From NCBI GenBank assembly GCA_039984715.1, contig JBDWUA010000004.1, positions 567,891 through 631,890 on the forward strand: a stretch of 64,000 nucleotides of DNA, in the 5' to 3' direction. Below, one piece after another: positions 16,446 to 25,392 of this stretch (the stretch's first letter is position 1; every line of letters begins with the position of its first letter). A program made the translations under genes and the position numbers. The notes beneath the pieces are model-generated. The model saw nothing but the letters and a program-made list of their open reading frames with translations, made no database searches and had not been told where the DNA came from. This DNA comes from JABSSA01 sp039984715 (GTDB lineage: Bacteria; Pseudomonadota; Alphaproteobacteria; Rhodobacterales; Rhodobacteraceae).

Positions 16446-17131
16446 GTCTTATTCCCTTCGACTTGCGTCAGCAGCGCCTTGGCGGCGGCTTGCTGCGCTT
16501 CGCGTTTTGATCCTGCTTTGGCTGTGGCTTCTTGGCCATCAGACAGGCGTGCAACGATCACAAATTGTGGCGCGTGGTCTGGGCCGGATCGTTCCGCCTC
16601 AACATAGCTTGGTGGGGGCATCTTACGCGCTTGGGCCCATTCTTGCAGCGCTGTTTTGGGATCGCGCGCATCGGATTCAACATCGCGTATCCGCGACCCC
16701 CACAAGCGCAGGGTCATATCGCGCGCCGTTTGAAACCCGGCATCCAGATAAACAGCAGCAATAACCGCTTCCATGGCATCGCCCAGCAAGGCCTGCTTGC
16801 GTCGCCCACCGGACAACATCTCAGATCGCCCCAACCGCAGAACTTGACCCAATTCAATGGATCGGGCGACATCTGCGCATGTTTCTTTGCGCACCAACGT
16901 ATTATAGCGCGGTGCCAGCGTGCCTTCTGAGGCTTGCAAATCATCCGCCAGCAACGCTTCGGCCATGACAAGCCCCAACACCCGATCCCCAAGGAATTCG
17001 AGCCGTTGGTTGTCGGGCCGGACGCGTTCTGAAATCGATGGATGCGTTAACGCTTCGCGCAACAAATCCGCATTGGCAAAAACGTGGCCAATCCGCGCCT
17101 CAAAGGCTACGAGTTCGGCCGAACGCTTCAC
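16442..17131 (-). CDS. rnc: Ribonuclease III
   Basis: Cleaves double-stranded RNA in rRNA precursor and mRNA processing. The 229-residue protein has the signature NQRLEFLGDRVLGLVMAEALL (an Arg stands where many homologues have Ser), the catalytic GDAMEAVIAAVYLDAG, and a C-terminal double-stranded-RNA-binding domain (PKTALQEWAQARKMPPPSY to AAAKALL). It starts with GTG overlapping the lepB stop (GTGA). Part of the lepB-rnc-era unit. Confidence 0.96.
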   Translation of the reverse strand: MKRSAELVAFEARIGHVFANADLLREALTHPSISERVRPDNQRLEFLGDRVLGLVMAEALLADDLQASEGTLAPRYNTLVRKETCADVARSIELGQVLRLGRSEMLSGGRRKQALLGDAMEAVIAAVYLDAGFQTARDMTLRLWGSRIRDVESDARDPKTALQEWAQARKMPPPSYVEAERSGPDHAPQFVIVARLSDGQEATAKAGSKREAQQAAAKALLTQVEGNKT

Positions 17132-17931
17132 TCGACTGCTTTAAAGAAACGGTCGCTGCGCCATGTCCAGAAAAAGAACATGGAACGTCCACCAGACGAA
17201 AACATGATCCGATCAGCGCGGCCAATCAGGTTTTCGAAAGGAACGGTTCCAACCCCACGTGCGAGTTGCGAGGTGCGGCTGTCCAGCGAATTGTCGCGGT
17301 TGTCACCCATGAAAAAGTATTCTCTTTCGGGGACAATAAACACGCCCGTATTGTCTGTGCCCTGATTGCGAATGTTCAGGATTTTATGGGAATGGCCATC
17401 CGGGAAAGTTTCGACAAAACGTTCCTTGGCGCATGGGCCACCTTCGCCCACTGGTCCATTGGCACATGACGGCAAAATACCCTGCGGTCCCTGCCGGGCC
17501 ATATCTTCGGTGAAGGCACCATCAGGTTGCTGCGTTGCTGCGGTGCCATTGATGAACAGAATGCCGTCTTTCACCTGAATGCGATCACCGGGCATGCCGA
17601 CAAGCCGTTTGATATAGTCTTGTCCACTTACGGGATGGGAAAAGACAACAACGTCCCCGCGGTCGGGTTCTTGTTCAAATATGCGGCCGGTGACGAACGG
17701 GCAAATAGACTTGTTGAAAATTGGAACTTTGCACGAGGCCGCAGAATACCCATAGGCCATCTTGTTCACGAAAAGAAAATCGCCGATCAGCAATGTTTCT
17801 TTCATTGATCCGGACGGAATCCAAAAGGGTTGAAAGAACAAGGTGCGAAAGACCCCGGCAATGAGCAGGGCGTAGACAATTGTCTTGATGGTTTCAATAA
17901 AACCGTTTTGTGCCGTTTCTTCAGTGGCCAT
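17128..17931 (-). CDS. lepB: Signal peptidase I
   Basis: Cleaves signal peptides of exported preproteins at the inner membrane. The 267-residue protein has one N-terminal membrane helix (TIVYALLIAGVFRTLFF), the catalytic serine in IPSGSMKETLL (S42), the catalytic lysine in DYIKRLVGMPGDRI (K108) and the box MGDNRDNSLDSR. The stretch of about 80 residues inserted before the last box is variable in the family. GGAGAGG precedes the ATG. Co-transcribed with rnc and era. Confidence 0.96.
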   Translation of the reverse strand: MATEETAQNGFIETIKTIVYALLIAGVFRTLFFQPFWIPSGSMKETLLIGDFLFVNKMAYGYSAASCKVPIFNKSICPFVTGRIFEQEPDRGDVVVFSHPVSGQDYIKRLVGMPGDRIQVKDGILFINGTAATQQPDGAFTEDMARQGPQGILPSCANGPVGEGGPCAKERFVETFPDGHSHKILNIRNQGTDNTGVFIVPEREYFFMGDNRDNSLDSRTSQLARGVGTVPFENLIGRADRIMFSSGGRSMFFFWTWRSDRFFKAVE

Positions 17932-17988
17932 TGGCCTCTCCTGCTCGAAATATGTTTCGCTGGGGTTTGGGGGCTGGCGTGCGGGGTG

Positions 17989-18414
17989 TCAAGGACAGCT
18001 TGGGGATTGCACGGCTGAGGATGGGCGTGCTTCGATCAAAACAAACGCCTGTGCCCACGGGTGATCGTCGGTTAATGTGACATGAATGACGGCCTCGTGA
18101 CCCGCTGGGGTCATCTTGTCCAAGCGATCTTTGGCCCAACCAGTTACCTGCATAACGGGTTGCCCCGTATCAAGATTTGAGACCGACATGTCCTTCCATG
18201 CGATGCCCATACGCAATCCGGTGCCTAAAGCTTTGGAACAGGCTTCTTTTGCGGCCCAGCGTTTGGCATAGGTGCCGGGGGTATCTGCGCGGCGTTCCGC
18301 TTTGGCCTGTTCGATGTCTGTGAACACACGATTGCGGAACCGATCTCCGAACCGATCCAAAGTCCCTTGAATCCGTTCTATATTCGCAAGGTCCGTTCCG
18401 ATGCCCAGAATCAT
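17989..18414 (-). CDS. acpS: Holo-[acyl-carrier-protein] synthase
   Basis: Attaches 4'-phosphopantetheine to acyl carrier protein. The 141-residue protein has the Mg-binding GIGTDLANIERI and the WAAKEACSKALGTG motif of the AcpS class, and ends with a variable tail. ATG overlaps the LysE-family gene stop by 4 nt. The pdxJ-acpS-lepB order resembles that of many Proteobacteria. Confidence 0.95.
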   Translation of the reverse strand: MILGIGTDLANIERIQGTLDRFGDRFRNRVFTDIEQAKAERRADTPGTYAKRWAAKEACSKALGTGLRMGIAWKDMSVSNLDTGQPVMQVTGWAKDRLDKMTPAGHEAVIHVTLTDDHPWAQAFVLIEARPSSAVQSPSCP

Positions 18415-19028
18415 GTTGGTGTGATCCTTGCTGTCAGGATGCGCAAGGAAGCTGCGCCAAACAGGATGCCAAACCCGGCGTCAAACACTCGGCTGGCGCG
18501 GGAATAGGCCCGCGCGATTTTTGGGATCGAAAACAGCAGGGCGTATCCCCAGAACACGCTCATTGAAACGGTGATCAGGGACGCGAAAAGCGTCCAAACC
18601 TCGGCAGGAGACGCCTGAACAGGCAGGGCAATGGCGTATATTGCGCCCCATCCAAGGATCGCCTTTGGGTTTGTCAGATGCAGCAACAGACCCTTAGCAA
18701 ACAACCGTCCACTGCCCGAACGGTCCGCATTTGGCACCCGGCCGTACCACGCCGTTCGCAAAGATTTGAAAGCAAGCCATAACAGATAGGCCGCCCCAAC
18801 ATACCGGATCAATTCAAAGATCCAGACATGTGCCATCATCAAGGCAGACATACCCAAACCTGCGGCAATGCCCCAACTGGCCGATCCCGCGATAACGCCC
18901 GAAGCAATCGACAAACCCGCAATGCGTCCCTGCGCCATGGATGTGCCAGATATGGCAAGCGTGGCCGGTCCGGGGCTGCCCCCGGCAAATGCCCAGCCCA
19001 GCAGGACGATCCAAAGTTCAGCTGTCAT
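18411..19028 (-). CDS. LysE-family amino-acid exporter
   Basis: A 205-residue inner-membrane protein with about six hydrophobic helices. The N-terminal signature WAFAGGSPGPATLAISGTSMAQG matches the LysE/RhtB SPGP motif, and LLLHLTNPKAILGWGAIYA matches the NPK motif. Relatives export basic or neutral amino acids; the substrate here is unknown. It lies between an exported hypothetical protein gene and acpS, whose start it overlaps. Confidence 0.87.
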   Translation of the reverse strand: MTAELWIVLLGWAFAGGSPGPATLAISGTSMAQGRIAGLSIASGVIAGSASWGIAAGLGMSALMMAHVWIFELIRYVGAAYLLWLAFKSLRTAWYGRVPNADRSGSGRLFAKGLLLHLTNPKAILGWGAIYAIALPVQASPAEVWTLFASLITVSMSVFWGYALLFSIPKIARAYSRASRVFDAGFGILFGAASLRILTARITPT

Positions 19029-19071
19029 CGCGCGATTGCCTGTGGGGTGTCATACCGTGTCATACCGGGGC

Positions 19072-19518
19072 TCAATTCAGTCGTGTTGCCGTAAAGGTGC
19101 TCAAATCAATACGCCAGCGCCCGGCCAGTGTCGGACAACACCGTGCATCATTTGGACCCACCAGACTGGTTGTGATGTCCAAAAAATTGCCAGCAAATGC
19201 AGGATCACGCGGGGATTGACCAAACACCCCATCGACGGGGCCGACAAATTGCCACGCAGAACCTGCTTTGGTGTAAATCCCCAATGCAATTCCTGTGTTC
19301 CCGGCTGATCCTGGTATGTGTTCATAGACCACACCCAAAGCACGCGTCGCCTGATCCGCATTGGGATGATCGGGCAACCAAAAAGACGCCTCGGCTGTGC
19401 CGGATTGGGTCAGCGTTGAAAACAACAATTGATCCAGATTGGGCCACCCTTGCGCCACTGCATGAAGCGGTGCAATCGCTGCAAACAACGCAATCGCTAT
19501 GTGGCGGACTGCTTTCAT
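19072..19518 (-). CDS. Exported hypothetical protein
   Basis: A 148-residue protein with a clear signal peptide (AIALFAAIAPLHAVA, cleavage before QGWPNL). The mature part is mostly beta-like, with ALGVVYEHIPGSAGNTGIALG and a DARCCPTLAGRWRIDL end holding a Cys pair. No family name recalled. Its ATG overlaps the pdxJ stop by 4 nt, so it is translated from the pdxJ transcript. Probably periplasmic. Confidence 0.72.
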   Translation of the reverse strand: MKAVRHIAIALFAAIAPLHAVAQGWPNLDQLLFSTLTQSGTAEASFWLPDHPNADQATRALGVVYEHIPGSAGNTGIALGIYTKAGSAWQFVGPVDGVFGQSPRDPAFAGNFLDITTSLVGPNDARCCPTLAGRWRIDLSTFTATRLN

Positions 19519-20267
19519 GCGGAACGCGCCTCGTCCATCAGACGGCGCATTTCGCGCATTGCGGGCTCTAACCCAAGAAAAATCGCCTCACCGATCAGGA
19601 AATGTCCGATGTTCAACTCGCGCACCTCTGGAAAGGCGGCGACGGGCTGCACGGTTTCATAGGTCAATCCATGGCCGACATGAACCTCTAGGCCAAGCGA
19701 GTGCCCAAAGGTCGACATTTCCTTGAGGGCGGCAAGTTCACGGTCGCGATCTTCAAATCGCCCTTCGTGATGCGCATCGCAATAAGCGCCGGAATGCAAT
19801 TCGATCACCTGCGCGCCGATGCGGTGGGCGGCTTCGATCTGACGGATGTCGGCGGCGATAAAGATGGACACGCGGCACCCCGCATCGCGCAGCGGCGCGA
19901 TGAAATGGGCCAGCTTGTTTTCTTCCCGTGCGACCTCAAGCCCGCCTTCGGTTGTGCGCTCTTCGCGCTTTTCAGGAACGATGCACACGGCGTGGGGTTT
20001 ATGGCGCAATGCGATTTTCTGCATCTCGTCCGTTGCGGCCATTTCGAAATTCAACGGCACCGTCAGCGTTTCCATCAGGCCATCGATATCCGCATCCGAG
20101 ATATGGCGGCGGTCTTCGCGCAAATGCGCCGTGATCCCGTCAGCGCCCGCTTCTTGCGCAATACGCGCAGCGCGCAAAGGATCCGGAGTGTCACCCCCCC
20201 GCGCATTACGGACAGTCGCCACATGGTCGATATTCACGCCAAGACGTAGTTTGGGCCGGTCGTTCAT
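19515..20267 (-). CDS. pdxJ: Pyridoxine 5'-phosphate synthase
   Basis: Condenses 3-amino-2-oxopropyl phosphate with deoxyxylulose 5-phosphate to pyridoxine 5'-phosphate. The 250-residue TIM barrel shows LGVNIDHVATVRNARGG, DGITAHLREDRRHI, VCIVPEKREE, VSIFIAADIRQIEAA, IELHSGAYC and VHVGHGLTYETV, all typical. ATG at 20267 with AGAGG upstream. First gene of the pdxJ to acpS run. Confidence 0.96.
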   Translation of the reverse strand: MNDRPKLRLGVNIDHVATVRNARGGDTPDPLRAARIAQEAGADGITAHLREDRRHISDADIDGLMETLTVPLNFEMAATDEMQKIALRHKPHAVCIVPEKREERTTEGGLEVAREENKLAHFIAPLRDAGCRVSIFIAADIRQIEAAHRIGAQVIELHSGAYCDAHHEGRFEDRDRELAALKEMSTFGHSLGLEVHVGHGLTYETVQPVAAFPEVRELNIGHFLIGEAIFLGLEPAMREMRRLMDEARSA

Positions 20268-20397
20268 TGGAACCTCTGAATGGTCTCGTTATGTCCAATC
20301 TAGACATTGCATCACGAAAGACCAGATGTAGCGATCAGAGTCATTCAATTATAAAAGCAATGTCAGTGCACAAGGTTCAGTCGCGCTGCTCGCACAT

Positions 20398-21075
20398 TTA
20401 CTCTGCGGGGTCGCGACCATCAGATTTAGGTCTGACCTTGGCTTTGGCCGCTGCCGCTTTTTCGCGCAGGGTATCGAATTTGGCTTTGATAATGCCGCGT
20501 CTGCGATGTTGGTAAACGCGGATCAAGGGGACCGACACACAGTAACACACCCACGCGACAATAGCGCCGGGAATCAATCCACCGACAAAATAGGGAAAAA
20601 ACACTTCGTCATAAAAGGTGCTCAGGCCACGCCAATCTGCGGGGCCCCCAAAGATCGTGGCCTTAAGGTTATACCAAAGGTCATGACCCGCATCGACGAA
20701 TTTGCCGCCAAAGGATCGTTCCGTTTCTTTGGACATATGCGTGCCCAACAGCCAGTGACCCGTTTGCAGCGAAACCATGCCAATGGGCACATACGTCAAT
20801 GGATTGCCAAAGAACGTCGCCATCAGCGCGGCAATGATGTTGCCGCGCATTGTCTTGGCTATTGCGATCGCGACAAGGAAATGAAGGCCGTAAAACGGTG
20901 TGAACGTTGTGAAAACACCCGCCCAAATGCCACGCGCAATACGGTCAGGGCTATCGGGTAAGCGACGCACACGGTGTTTGACATAGTGAAAGGCCCGCGC
21001 CCAACCACCGCGCGGCCAAATCAACTCCCGGATCGAAACGAGCCAGGTTTTTGGATCGCGGCGTTTAAAAACCAC
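20398..21075 (-). CDS. DUF2062 membrane protein
   Basis: A 225-residue inner-membrane protein. The DUF2062 signature is seen in SPDRIARGIWAGVFTTFTPFYGLHFLVAIAIA and MATFFGNPLTYVPI, followed by a further hydrophobic stretch (FVGGLIPGAIVAWVCYCVSV) and a long basic cytoplasmic tail. GTG start at 21075 preceded by AAAGGAA. Family function unknown. It sits 24 nt after rsh and may be co-transcribed with it. Confidence 0.82.
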   Translation of the reverse strand: MVFKRRDPKTWLVSIRELIWPRGGWARAFHYVKHRVRRLPDSPDRIARGIWAGVFTTFTPFYGLHFLVAIAIAKTMRGNIIAALMATFFGNPLTYVPIGMVSLQTGHWLLGTHMSKETERSFGGKFVDAGHDLWYNLKATIFGGPADWRGLSTFYDEVFFPYFVGGLIPGAIVAWVCYCVSVPLIRVYQHRRRGIIKAKFDTLREKAAAAKAKVRPKSDGRDPAE

Positions 21076-21099
21076 GCGCGTTCCTTTCCCTATTTTCCG

Positions 21100-23241
21100 T
21101 CAGACCATTTGAGTCTGAGCCAATTCCGTTTTAGCCACATCGCGGTAACGTATTACCGAGGCAACATCGCTTTCTGCTTCCAACGCTGAGACCAGCGTAT
21201 GCAAGTGTTGGGCATCTCTTAGTTCCACATAGATCAGCAAACGGTAAAAGTCAGGTTTGCGGTCGGTAAATTCTAAGTTAGAGATATTGGCCTGAGCTTC
21301 ACCAACCAATGTGCATATCCGGCCCAATACGCCCGCGTCGTTTCCGATTGTCACGTCAAGCGTTGCACCATGGACAGCCGGGTGTTTGCCGTCCTGCCAA
21401 TGCAAATCCAACCACCGTTCTGGCTGATCTTCATATTCGGCCATGCGATCACAGTCGATCGCGTGCACTATAACACCTTGGCCACGAAATGTGACCCCAA
21501 CGATGCGTTCGCCCGGTAAGGGTTCGCAACACTTGGCCCGGTGATAGTTTTGCCCCGGCAAAAGACCGATGACCGCGGCGCGTGCATCAATTTCGGCACC
21601 GGGCTTGGGGGCCAAATCCGGATACACCGCCTGCACCACCTCGCGGCCAGTCAATTCAGCAGAACCAAGGCGCGCAAGGACTTCGTCGCCACTGGACAGG
21701 CGCAGATGACGCCCCGCTGTGTTCAATGCTTTTTCCGTTGCCTTCTTGCCCACATGCAAAAAGGCCGAGCGGGCCAGCTCCCGCCCTAATATGATCAAAC
21801 GTTCCCGATCCGCTTCGCGCAAAGATCGGCGAATCGCGGATTTGGCTTTGCCGGTTGTCGCGATTTCAAGCCATGTGGCTTGAGGTGTTTGCCCCGTGGC
21901 CGTGATGACTTCGACAGACTGGCCATTGCGCAAGCGTGTCCAAAGCGGCACGCGCATGTGGTCCACTTTTGCGCCAACACACGCGTTGCCGATCCGGGTG
22001 TGGATGGCATAGGCGAAATCAATTGGTGTCGCCCCTTTGGGCAATTTGACCACCTCGCCCTTGGGCGTGAAACAAAAGACCTGATCCGAATACATCTCAA
22101 GTTTGACCGCCTCGAGGAAATCTTCGTGGTCTTCTTCAGCGTCAAATTGTTCCGTCAGCTGGCTGATCCACTTGGCCGGATCAACGGCAAATGGGTTTTC
22201 CGAGCGCACACCATCACGATAAGACCAATGCGCCGCGACGCCGGTTTCTGCGACATCGTGCATCTGACGTGTTCTGATCTGCACCTCGACACGTTTGCCA
22301 TCGCGACCAGACACGGTTGTGTGGATCGACCGATACCCGTTGGTTTTCGGCTGACTGATGTAATCCTTGAAACGTCCCGGAACCGCGCGCCAACGTTGGT
22401 GAATAGCGCCCAAGGTACGGTAACAATCTTCTTCGCTGTCGGTGATAATGCGAAAGCCGTAAATGTCTGACAGCCGCGAAAACGATTGATCCTTTTGCTG
22501 CATCTTGCGCCAGATCGAATAAGGCTTCTTGGCACGCCCAAACACTTCTGCTTCGATGCCGACCTTGTCCAGTTCGTGGCGCATATCACCTGTGATGCGT
22601 TGGATGACGTCACCTGTTTCACGTTGCAATGTTACGAACCGGCGCATGATCGATTGACGCCCATCCGGGTTCAGAACCTTAAAGGACAGATCCTCAAGCT
22701 CTTCACGCATCCATTGCATGCCCATGCGGCCAGCTAATGGCGCAAATATGTCCATTGTTTCGCGCGCTTTTTGCGCCTGTTTTTCCGCGCGTTGGAATTT
22801 GATCGTCCGCATGTTGTGCAAACGGTCGGCCAACTTCACGAGAATCACCCGCAAATCTTTGGACATGGCCATAAAGAGTTTGCGGAAATTTTCGGCCTGT
22901 TTGGTTTCCACGCTGGACAGTTGCAGGTTCGTCAGCTTGGTCACACCGTCCACAAGACTGGCGACCTCATCCCCGAACAATTCGGCAATTTCGCCATAAC
23001 TGGCTTTGGTGTCTTCGATTGTATCATGCAGCAGCGCTGTAATGATCGTCGCATCATCCAACCGCTGTTCTGTCAGGATCGATGCCACAGTCGCAGGATG
23101 CGAAAAATAGGGCTCGCCGGATTTACGCAGCTGCCCTTCGTGCATGGTGGCCCCAAAATCATACGCCGCGCTAATGAGCACGGCGTTGGTTTTTGGATTA
23201 TAGTTGCGGACAAGTGCGATAAGGTCTTCTGCAGAAATCAT
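21100..23241 (-). CDS. rsh: Bifunctional (p)ppGpp synthetase/hydrolase (RSH)
   Basis: The 713-residue protein makes and degrades (p)ppGpp in the stringent response. HD hydrolase domain: FSHPATVA, LLHDTIEDT (H72, D73, E76, D77) and LADRLHNMRT. Synthetase domain: IYGFRIITD, RFKDYI (RXKD type of bifunctional enzymes) and PKTNGYRSIHTTV. TGS: FCFTPKGEVVKLPKGATPID. C-terminal ACT domain: GRICTLVGEAQANISNLEF. Both active sites look intact. It lies 25 nt after rpoZ, an arrangement shared with spoT-rpoZ of other Proteobacteria. Confidence 0.96.
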   Translation of the reverse strand: MISAEDLIALVRNYNPKTNAVLISAAYDFGATMHEGQLRKSGEPYFSHPATVASILTEQRLDDATIITALLHDTIEDTKASYGEIAELFGDEVASLVDGVTKLTNLQLSSVETKQAENFRKLFMAMSKDLRVILVKLADRLHNMRTIKFQRAEKQAQKARETMDIFAPLAGRMGMQWMREELEDLSFKVLNPDGRQSIMRRFVTLQRETGDVIQRITGDMRHELDKVGIEAEVFGRAKKPYSIWRKMQQKDQSFSRLSDIYGFRIITDSEEDCYRTLGAIHQRWRAVPGRFKDYISQPKTNGYRSIHTTVSGRDGKRVEVQIRTRQMHDVAETGVAAHWSYRDGVRSENPFAVDPAKWISQLTEQFDAEEDHEDFLEAVKLEMYSDQVFCFTPKGEVVKLPKGATPIDFAYAIHTRIGNACVGAKVDHMRVPLWTRLRNGQSVEVITATGQTPQATWLEIATTGKAKSAIRRSLREADRERLIILGRELARSAFLHVGKKATEKALNTAGRHLRLSSGDEVLARLGSAELTGREVVQAVYPDLAPKPGAEIDARAAVIGLLPGQNYHRAKCCEPLPGERIVGVTFRGQGVIVHAIDCDRMAEYEDQPERWLDLHWQDGKHPAVHGATLDVTIGNDAGVLGRICTLVGEAQANISNLEFTDRKPDFYRLLIYVELRDAQHLHTLVSALEAESDVASVIRYRDVAKTELAQTQMV

Positions 23242-23266
23242 CGCGATGCGCCGCTGAATAAAGGGG

Positions 23267-23620
23267 TTAGCCTTGGCCTTGAGCGGCCATCAACTGCCTA
23301 AGCAGCATTTCTTCGGACATACCGTCATCTTCCGGCTTGTCCTGCTCAGCGCCCATCAACAACGCCATTGCGTCGTCTTCGGCTTCATCGACTTCGATCT
23401 GAGTCTGGTTCGATTCGATCAAACGTTCACGCAATTCTTCGGCGCTTTGCGTTTCATCTGCAATCTCGCGCAGTGCAACAACAGGGTTCTTGTCGTTGTC
23501 ACGTTCGATCGTAATCCGTGAGCCTGCAGACACTTCGCGCGCACGATGTGCGGCCAGCATCACCAGTTCAAACCGGTTAGGGACTTTATCTACGCAATCT
23601 TCGACTGTCACGCGAGCCAT
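23267..23620 (-). CDS. rpoZ: RNA polymerase omega subunit
   Basis: The omega subunit assists RNA polymerase assembly and contributes to ppGpp binding. The 117-residue protein starts MARVTVEDCVDKVPNRFELVMLAAHRAREVSAG, the defining sequence, followed by a long acidic C-terminus (EVDEAEDDAMALL). The start is set by AGGAG before the ATG at 23620; a longer upstream frame is not needed. First gene of rpoZ-rsh. Confidence 0.95.
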   Translation of the reverse strand: MARVTVEDCVDKVPNRFELVMLAAHRAREVSAGSRITIERDNDKNPVVALREIADETQSAEELRERLIESNQTQIEVDEAEDDAMALLMGAEQDKPEDDGMSEEMLLRQLMAAQGQG

Positions 23621-23698
23621 GTGGCGCTCCTGACTTGGGCATGGAAATGAGAGGGTGTATCTAAGCCGCTTTGCAGAGCTTGGCAAGCAGTGATTGCT

Positions 23699-24313
23699 TT
23701 ATTCATACAGACGCACTTCGTCTTTTAGATAGCTTGGCAGCGCATCGCACATTTGTTGCACTGACTTTCCCAAAATCGGGTGCTGCCAGTCTGGCGCGAC
23801 CTTTGACAAAGGCACCAACACAAACGCCCGTTCGTGCAGCCTTGGGTGGGGAAGGATCATTTGGCTCGGCGTCGTCTGACTTTGCAATTCTGGTGGCAGG
23901 TTCATCCAGTCATTTAGCGTCGCTTCATCGGGCTCAATCGAGTCGCCCCAGGCCAATAAATCAAGATCAAGTGTGCGCGGCGACCAGCGCTGCGATCTTT
24001 CCCGACCAAAATCTGCCTCAATACCGTGTAGAATTTGCAACACTTCGCTTGCAGACTTATTTTTTACCGAAAAACTCAAGGCAGCATTCGCAAAGTCCGG
24101 ACCGCTTCCTGCCGGATAAGCCTGAGTTCGGAAAATCGGGCTCTTTTTGCGAATCAGTATCCCGTTTGCGCTCAGTGCTTCAACGGCTGCATGCACCGTT
24201 TCTAAGGGGCTTCCGAAGCCCGAAACTTGATTTGACCCCACGGCAACTAGGCCGTTTGACACAACTTGTGGCAGAATTTTCATTGTTTTCCCCGGAGAAG
24301 TGTCTTGCGACAT
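23699..24313 (-). CDS. folK: HPPK, 6-hydroxymethyl-dihydropterin pyrophosphokinase
   Basis: Folate biosynthesis enzyme. The 204-residue protein has VAVGSNQVSG near the start, SPIFRTQAYPAGSGPDFANAALSF, the catalytic RWSPRTLDLDLLAWG and LPHPRLHERAFVLVPL. ATG at 24313 follows AAGGGA; an internal ATG at residue 11 is possible but less well placed. It is divergent from the NYN-domain gene across about 100 nt containing a CtrA-like box. Confidence 0.93.
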   Translation of the reverse strand: MSQDTSPGKTMKILPQVVSNGLVAVGSNQVSGFGSPLETVHAAVEALSANGILIRKKSPIFRTQAYPAGSGPDFANAALSFSVKNKSASEVLQILHGIEADFGRERSQRWSPRTLDLDLLAWGDSIEPDEATLNDWMNLPPELQSQTTPSQMILPHPRLHERAFVLVPLSKVAPDWQHPILGKSVQQMCDALPSYLKDEVRLYE

Positions 24314-24346
24314 TGGTTAAATCCCTTATTTCTTAGAATTACCCGC

Positions 24347-24362
24347 TTAATCATTCATTAAC
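24347..24362. promoter_or_regulatory. Sequence matching the CtrA consensus TTAA-N7-TTAAC
   Basis: TTAATCATTCATTAAC between divergent folK and the NYN-domain gene matches the CtrA box (TTAA, 7 nt, TTAAC) known from Alphaproteobacteria. One match in 64 kb could occur by chance (I estimate a fraction of one expected), but the promoter position, 50 nt before the plus-strand start, is suggestive. Confidence 0.4.
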
Positions 24363-24411
24363 CACTCACGGGAACAACGAGCGGGTCCGACATTTTTCGG
24401 AAGGACATTTG

Positions 24412-24984
24412 ATGTTTTACAAGGACGAACGGCTTGCGCTGTTCATAGACGGTTCGAATCTGTATGCGGCTGCGAAGTCTCTTGGGTTCGATATCGACTA
24501 TAAACTGTTGAGGCATGAATTCATGCGTCGCGGTAAGATGGTACGGGCTTTTTACTATACCGCACTACTAGAGAATGACGAGTATTCGCCCATTCGACCT
24601 TTGGTTGATTGGCTGAACTACAACGGGTTCACTATGGTGACAAAGCCAGCCAAAGAATACACCGACAGCCAGGGACGGCGTAAGGTGAAAGGCAACATGG
24701 ATATCGAGCTCGCAGTCGATGCCATGGAACTCGCACCACGCGTTGACCACATTGTGCTTTTTTCAGGCGACGGGGATTTTAGACCGCTTATTGAAAGCCT
24801 TCAGCGTCAAGGTGTACGGGTTTCGGTCGTTTCGACCATACGAAGCCAACCACCAATGATTGCAGATGAACTGCGGCGTCAGGCGGATAACTTCATCGAG
24901 CTTGATGAATTGAAAGACGTCGTTGGCCGTCCTCCTCGTGAGGATGTACCAGAACGTATGCGCCCGGTCGAAGCAGAAACCTAA
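24412..24984 (+). CDS. NYN-domain (LabA/DUF88) putative ribonuclease
   Basis: A 190-residue PIN-like protein of the NYN family. Acidic metal-binding residues are seen in LALFIDGSNLYAAA (N-terminal Asp), GNMDIELAVDAM and LFSGDGDFRPLIESL, the standard LabA set. Such proteins are predicted single-strand RNases. The ATG at 24412 follows AAGGA. The 3' region carries a chain of hairpins ending in a terminator, so the transcript has a structured trailer. Confidence 0.87.
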   Translation: MFYKDERLALFIDGSNLYAAAKSLGFDIDYKLLRHEFMRRGKMVRAFYYTALLENDEYSPIRPLVDWLNYNGFTMVTKPAKEYTDSQGRRKVKGNMDIELAVDAMELAPRVDHIVLFSGDGDFRPLIESLQRQGVRVSVVSTIRSQPPMIADELRRQADNFIELDELKDVVGRPPREDVPERMRPVEAET

Positions 24985-24991
24985 GGCTGTA

Positions 24992-25065
24992 TCGATCAAC
25001 CTCTGATCGACTGGCATGAATACCAGTCTTGCGCGCGTGCCCCAAAGTCCTGCACGCAAGACTGG
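24992..25065 (+). ncRNA. Chain of hairpins after the NYN gene, candidate structured RNA or 3'UTR
   Basis: Three inverted repeats follow within 75 nt: TCGATCA/TGATCGA (24992-24998, 25004-25010), GACTGG/CCAGTC (25009-25014, 25023-25028), and a long one in which the arm 25023-25040 (CCAGTCTTGCG then TGC after a 4-nt bulge) pairs with 25052-25065 (GCACGCAAGACTGG). The second and third share the arm at 25023, so they exclude each other. A terminator follows at 25079. Coding potential is absent. An independent sRNA or a regulated trailer are both possible. Confidence 0.4.
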
Positions 25066-25078
25066 CCGATAAACAGAA

Positions 25079-25112
25079 AACACCACATGCCTTGGCGCGT
25101 GTGGTGTTTTTT
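25079..25112 (+). terminator. Rho-independent terminator after NYN gene
   Basis: AACACCACA at 25079-25087 pairs with TGTGGTGTT at 25100-25108 (12-nt loop) and runs into a T-tract at 25107-25112. This is a good intrinsic terminator for the plus strand. On the opposite strand a run of T also follows the stem, so it may work in both directions. Confidence 0.8.
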
Positions 25113-25246
25113 GTTTGCCAAGATTGCGAAAAGGCGCGGTGACGTGCCGCGATCGAACACAAAAGTTGTGTGACATGCCCGGTGCGAAACTCAAGGCGTA
25201 CCGTCAAAAGCAAAACGTTCCCAAGCTGCCAGCCCTTTGCAGTAAA

Positions 25247-25290
25247 TGGTGCGCCGAGCAGAAAATGACGGATTTGAGCCCCCATTCACC
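25247..25290 (-). other. Possible degenerate 3' end of a tRNA gene
   Basis: On the minus strand GGGGGCTCAAATCC resembles a T-arm and loop (GGTTCAAATCC-like), followed after 16-20 nt by a CCA. The T-stem has a mismatch and no acceptor stem or 5' half can be found, so it is not a functional tRNA. It could be a relic of a tRNA used as an integration site, next to the AT-rich membrane-protein gene. Confidence 0.2.
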
Positions 25291-25392
25291 TTTGCCGCGC
25301 TCTTCCGGTCGGTTTGTTTCGAACGCCAAAAGGATAGATTTCTCTTATTATTCCAGTATTTTGTTACAGTGGAGAAGTTTCGTGGATTACCT

